Assembly (NCBI RefSeq): GCF_003313465.1
Contig: NZ_KZ845664.1
Span: 124,001 to 188,000, forward strand
Length of the DNA stretch: 64,000 nt
Direction: 5' to 3'
Origin: Thermoflavimicrobium daqui
GTDB lineage: Bacteria; Bacillota; Bacilli; Thermoactinomycetales; Thermoactinomycetaceae
Below are positions 63,228-64,000 of this stretch, one piece after another; position 1 is the first letter of the stretch, and each line of letters opens with the position of its first letter. The translations under genes and the position numbers were made by a program. The notes under the pieces are model-generated. The model had not been told where the DNA came from and did not search any database. It saw only the letters and a program-made list of their open reading frames with translations.

Positions 63228-64000
63228 ATGAATGATGTTTCGAAGTTGTGGAAGGATATTCCCCCTCTTTTGAAGATAGTAGGAGCACGTAGACAGATTC
63301 AAGATTGGTGGGTTAAGCAGAGACATAAGATCGTTGTGTTAGATGATGATCCGACAGGGGTGCAAACGGTTCATGATGTCTCTGTGATTACGGATTGGAG
63401 TAAACAATGGATATTGAAGGCACTTCAGGAAGACAACCACCTCTTTTATATTTTGACTAACACGAGAAGTATGGAACCTGATCAGGCGGAACAGATCAAC
63501 CGAGAGATTATCTGTCAATTAGTGGAATGTGCACAGGAATTAAAGATTAGCTTTTCAGTGATCAGCCGGAGTGACTCCACTCTTCGAGGGCATTATCCTC
63601 TAGAGATCGATGTCATACAGGAAGAGATCGAGCGGAAAAATGGGATGTCAATGGATGGACACTTAATCATTCCTGCTTTTTTCGAAGGAAAACGATATAC
63701 CATTAGGAATACCCATTACTTACTAGAAGAAGAGACTCTCGTTCCTGTACATGATACAGAATTCGCAAAAGATACCGTATTTGGTTATCAAACAGGAGTT
63801 CTTCCGGATTGGATTCAGGAAAAAAGAGGAGCAGTCACAAAAACTCCGATCCATGTCATCTCGTTAGAAGATATTCGACTGGGAGGAATAGATCGCGTAT
63901 GCAAAATCCTTTGTTCTGTAGAGAATCATGCTCCAATAGTTGTTAATGCTGTTGCTTATGAAGATTTAGAAGTAGTATCCCTTGCACTAATCAATGCTTG
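63228..64000 (+). CDS. Four-carbon acid sugar kinase family protein (DUF1537), partial
   Basis: The N-terminal 257 codons of an OtnK/DtnK-like sugar-acid kinase, cut by the window end. The substrate-domain motifs VVLDDDPTGVQTVHDVSV, LTNTRS, VISRSDSTLRGHYPLEID and IPAFFEGKRYT are characteristic. The family phosphorylates D-erythronate, D-threonate or related acids. ATG 63228 follows AGGAG, which overlaps the stop of the transketolase gene, so they are one operon. No stop or frameshift is seen. Confidence 0.88.
   Translation, partial: MNDVSKLWKDIPPLLKIVGARRQIQDWWVKQRHKIVVLDDDPTGVQTVHDVSVITDWSKQWILKALQEDNHLFYILTNTRSMEPDQAEQINREIICQLVECAQELKISFSVISRSDSTLRGHYPLEIDVIQEEIERKNGMSMDGHLIIPAFFEGKRYTIRNTHYLLEEETLVPVHDTEFAKDTVFGYQTGVLPDWIQEKRGAVTKTPIHVISLEDIRLGGIDRVCKILCSVENHAPIVVNAVAYEDLEVVSLALINA

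Overview
The window is a low-GC Gram-positive (Bacillota, class Bacilli) chromosome segment. The evidence is the smc-ftsY, ylxM-ffh-rpsP-khpA-rimM-trmD-rplS-lepB-rbgA-rnhB-yraN and comM order, strong AGGAGG-type ribosome binding sites, sigma-A-like promoters and a perfect CcpA cre match. The secreted chitinase, lipase and CsaA would suit a soil thermoactinomycete-like member of Bacillales, but that family-level guess is inference.

Layout. 0.7-16.6 kb: secreted chitinase, two secreted/lipoprotein nucleotidases, a penicillin-recognising serine hydrolase, CsaA, two Sel1-repeat proteins, a membrane protein, then smc-ftsY. 16.7-29.3 kb: an AT-rich island lying between ftsY and ylxM. It holds a voltage-gated cation channel gene interrupted by one in-frame amber codon, a YdcF-like gene, and a five-gene defence operon best read as a class 2 DISARM variant: DrmE-like, a NERD-nuclease/SF1-helicase fusion, DrmA, DrmB and a C5-cytosine methyltransferase. 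No DrmC (PLD nuclease) is present, and the NERD-helicase lies inside the operon. 29.4-37.0 kb: the conserved SRP/ribosome/signal peptidase cluster. 37.0-47.6 kb: a complete type I-B CRISPR-Cas system (cas6-cas8b1-cas7-cas5-cas3-cas4-cas1-cas2) with one array on each side, both with the same leader.

47.6-54 kb: a TnpB remnant fused to the broken end of the second I-B array; a promoter-driven, terminated pair of tandem tRNA-like RNAs on the minus strand; a zinc-finger SDR protein; a lipase; an acetyltransferase preceded by a possible TnpB omega-RNA relic; and Ada. 54.1-55.7 kb: comM. 55.9-60.8 kb: two CRISPR arrays with related 37-nt type III-like repeats and homologous leaders but no cas genes in the window, plus relics of a third repeat family, a second TnpB remnant, a UDP-sugar pyrophosphorylase fragment and lgt. 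61.4-64 kb: a split transketolase and the start of a four-carbon sugar-acid kinase gene, preceded by three copies of a distinctive operator.

Read together, two defence islands sit inside normally contiguous housekeeping clusters. The strongest candidates for something undescribed are the DrmC-less DISARM variant with an embedded NERD-helicase, and the tandem tRNA-like RNAs, which have good cloverleaves but lack the D-loop/T-loop elbow signature of translational tRNAs.
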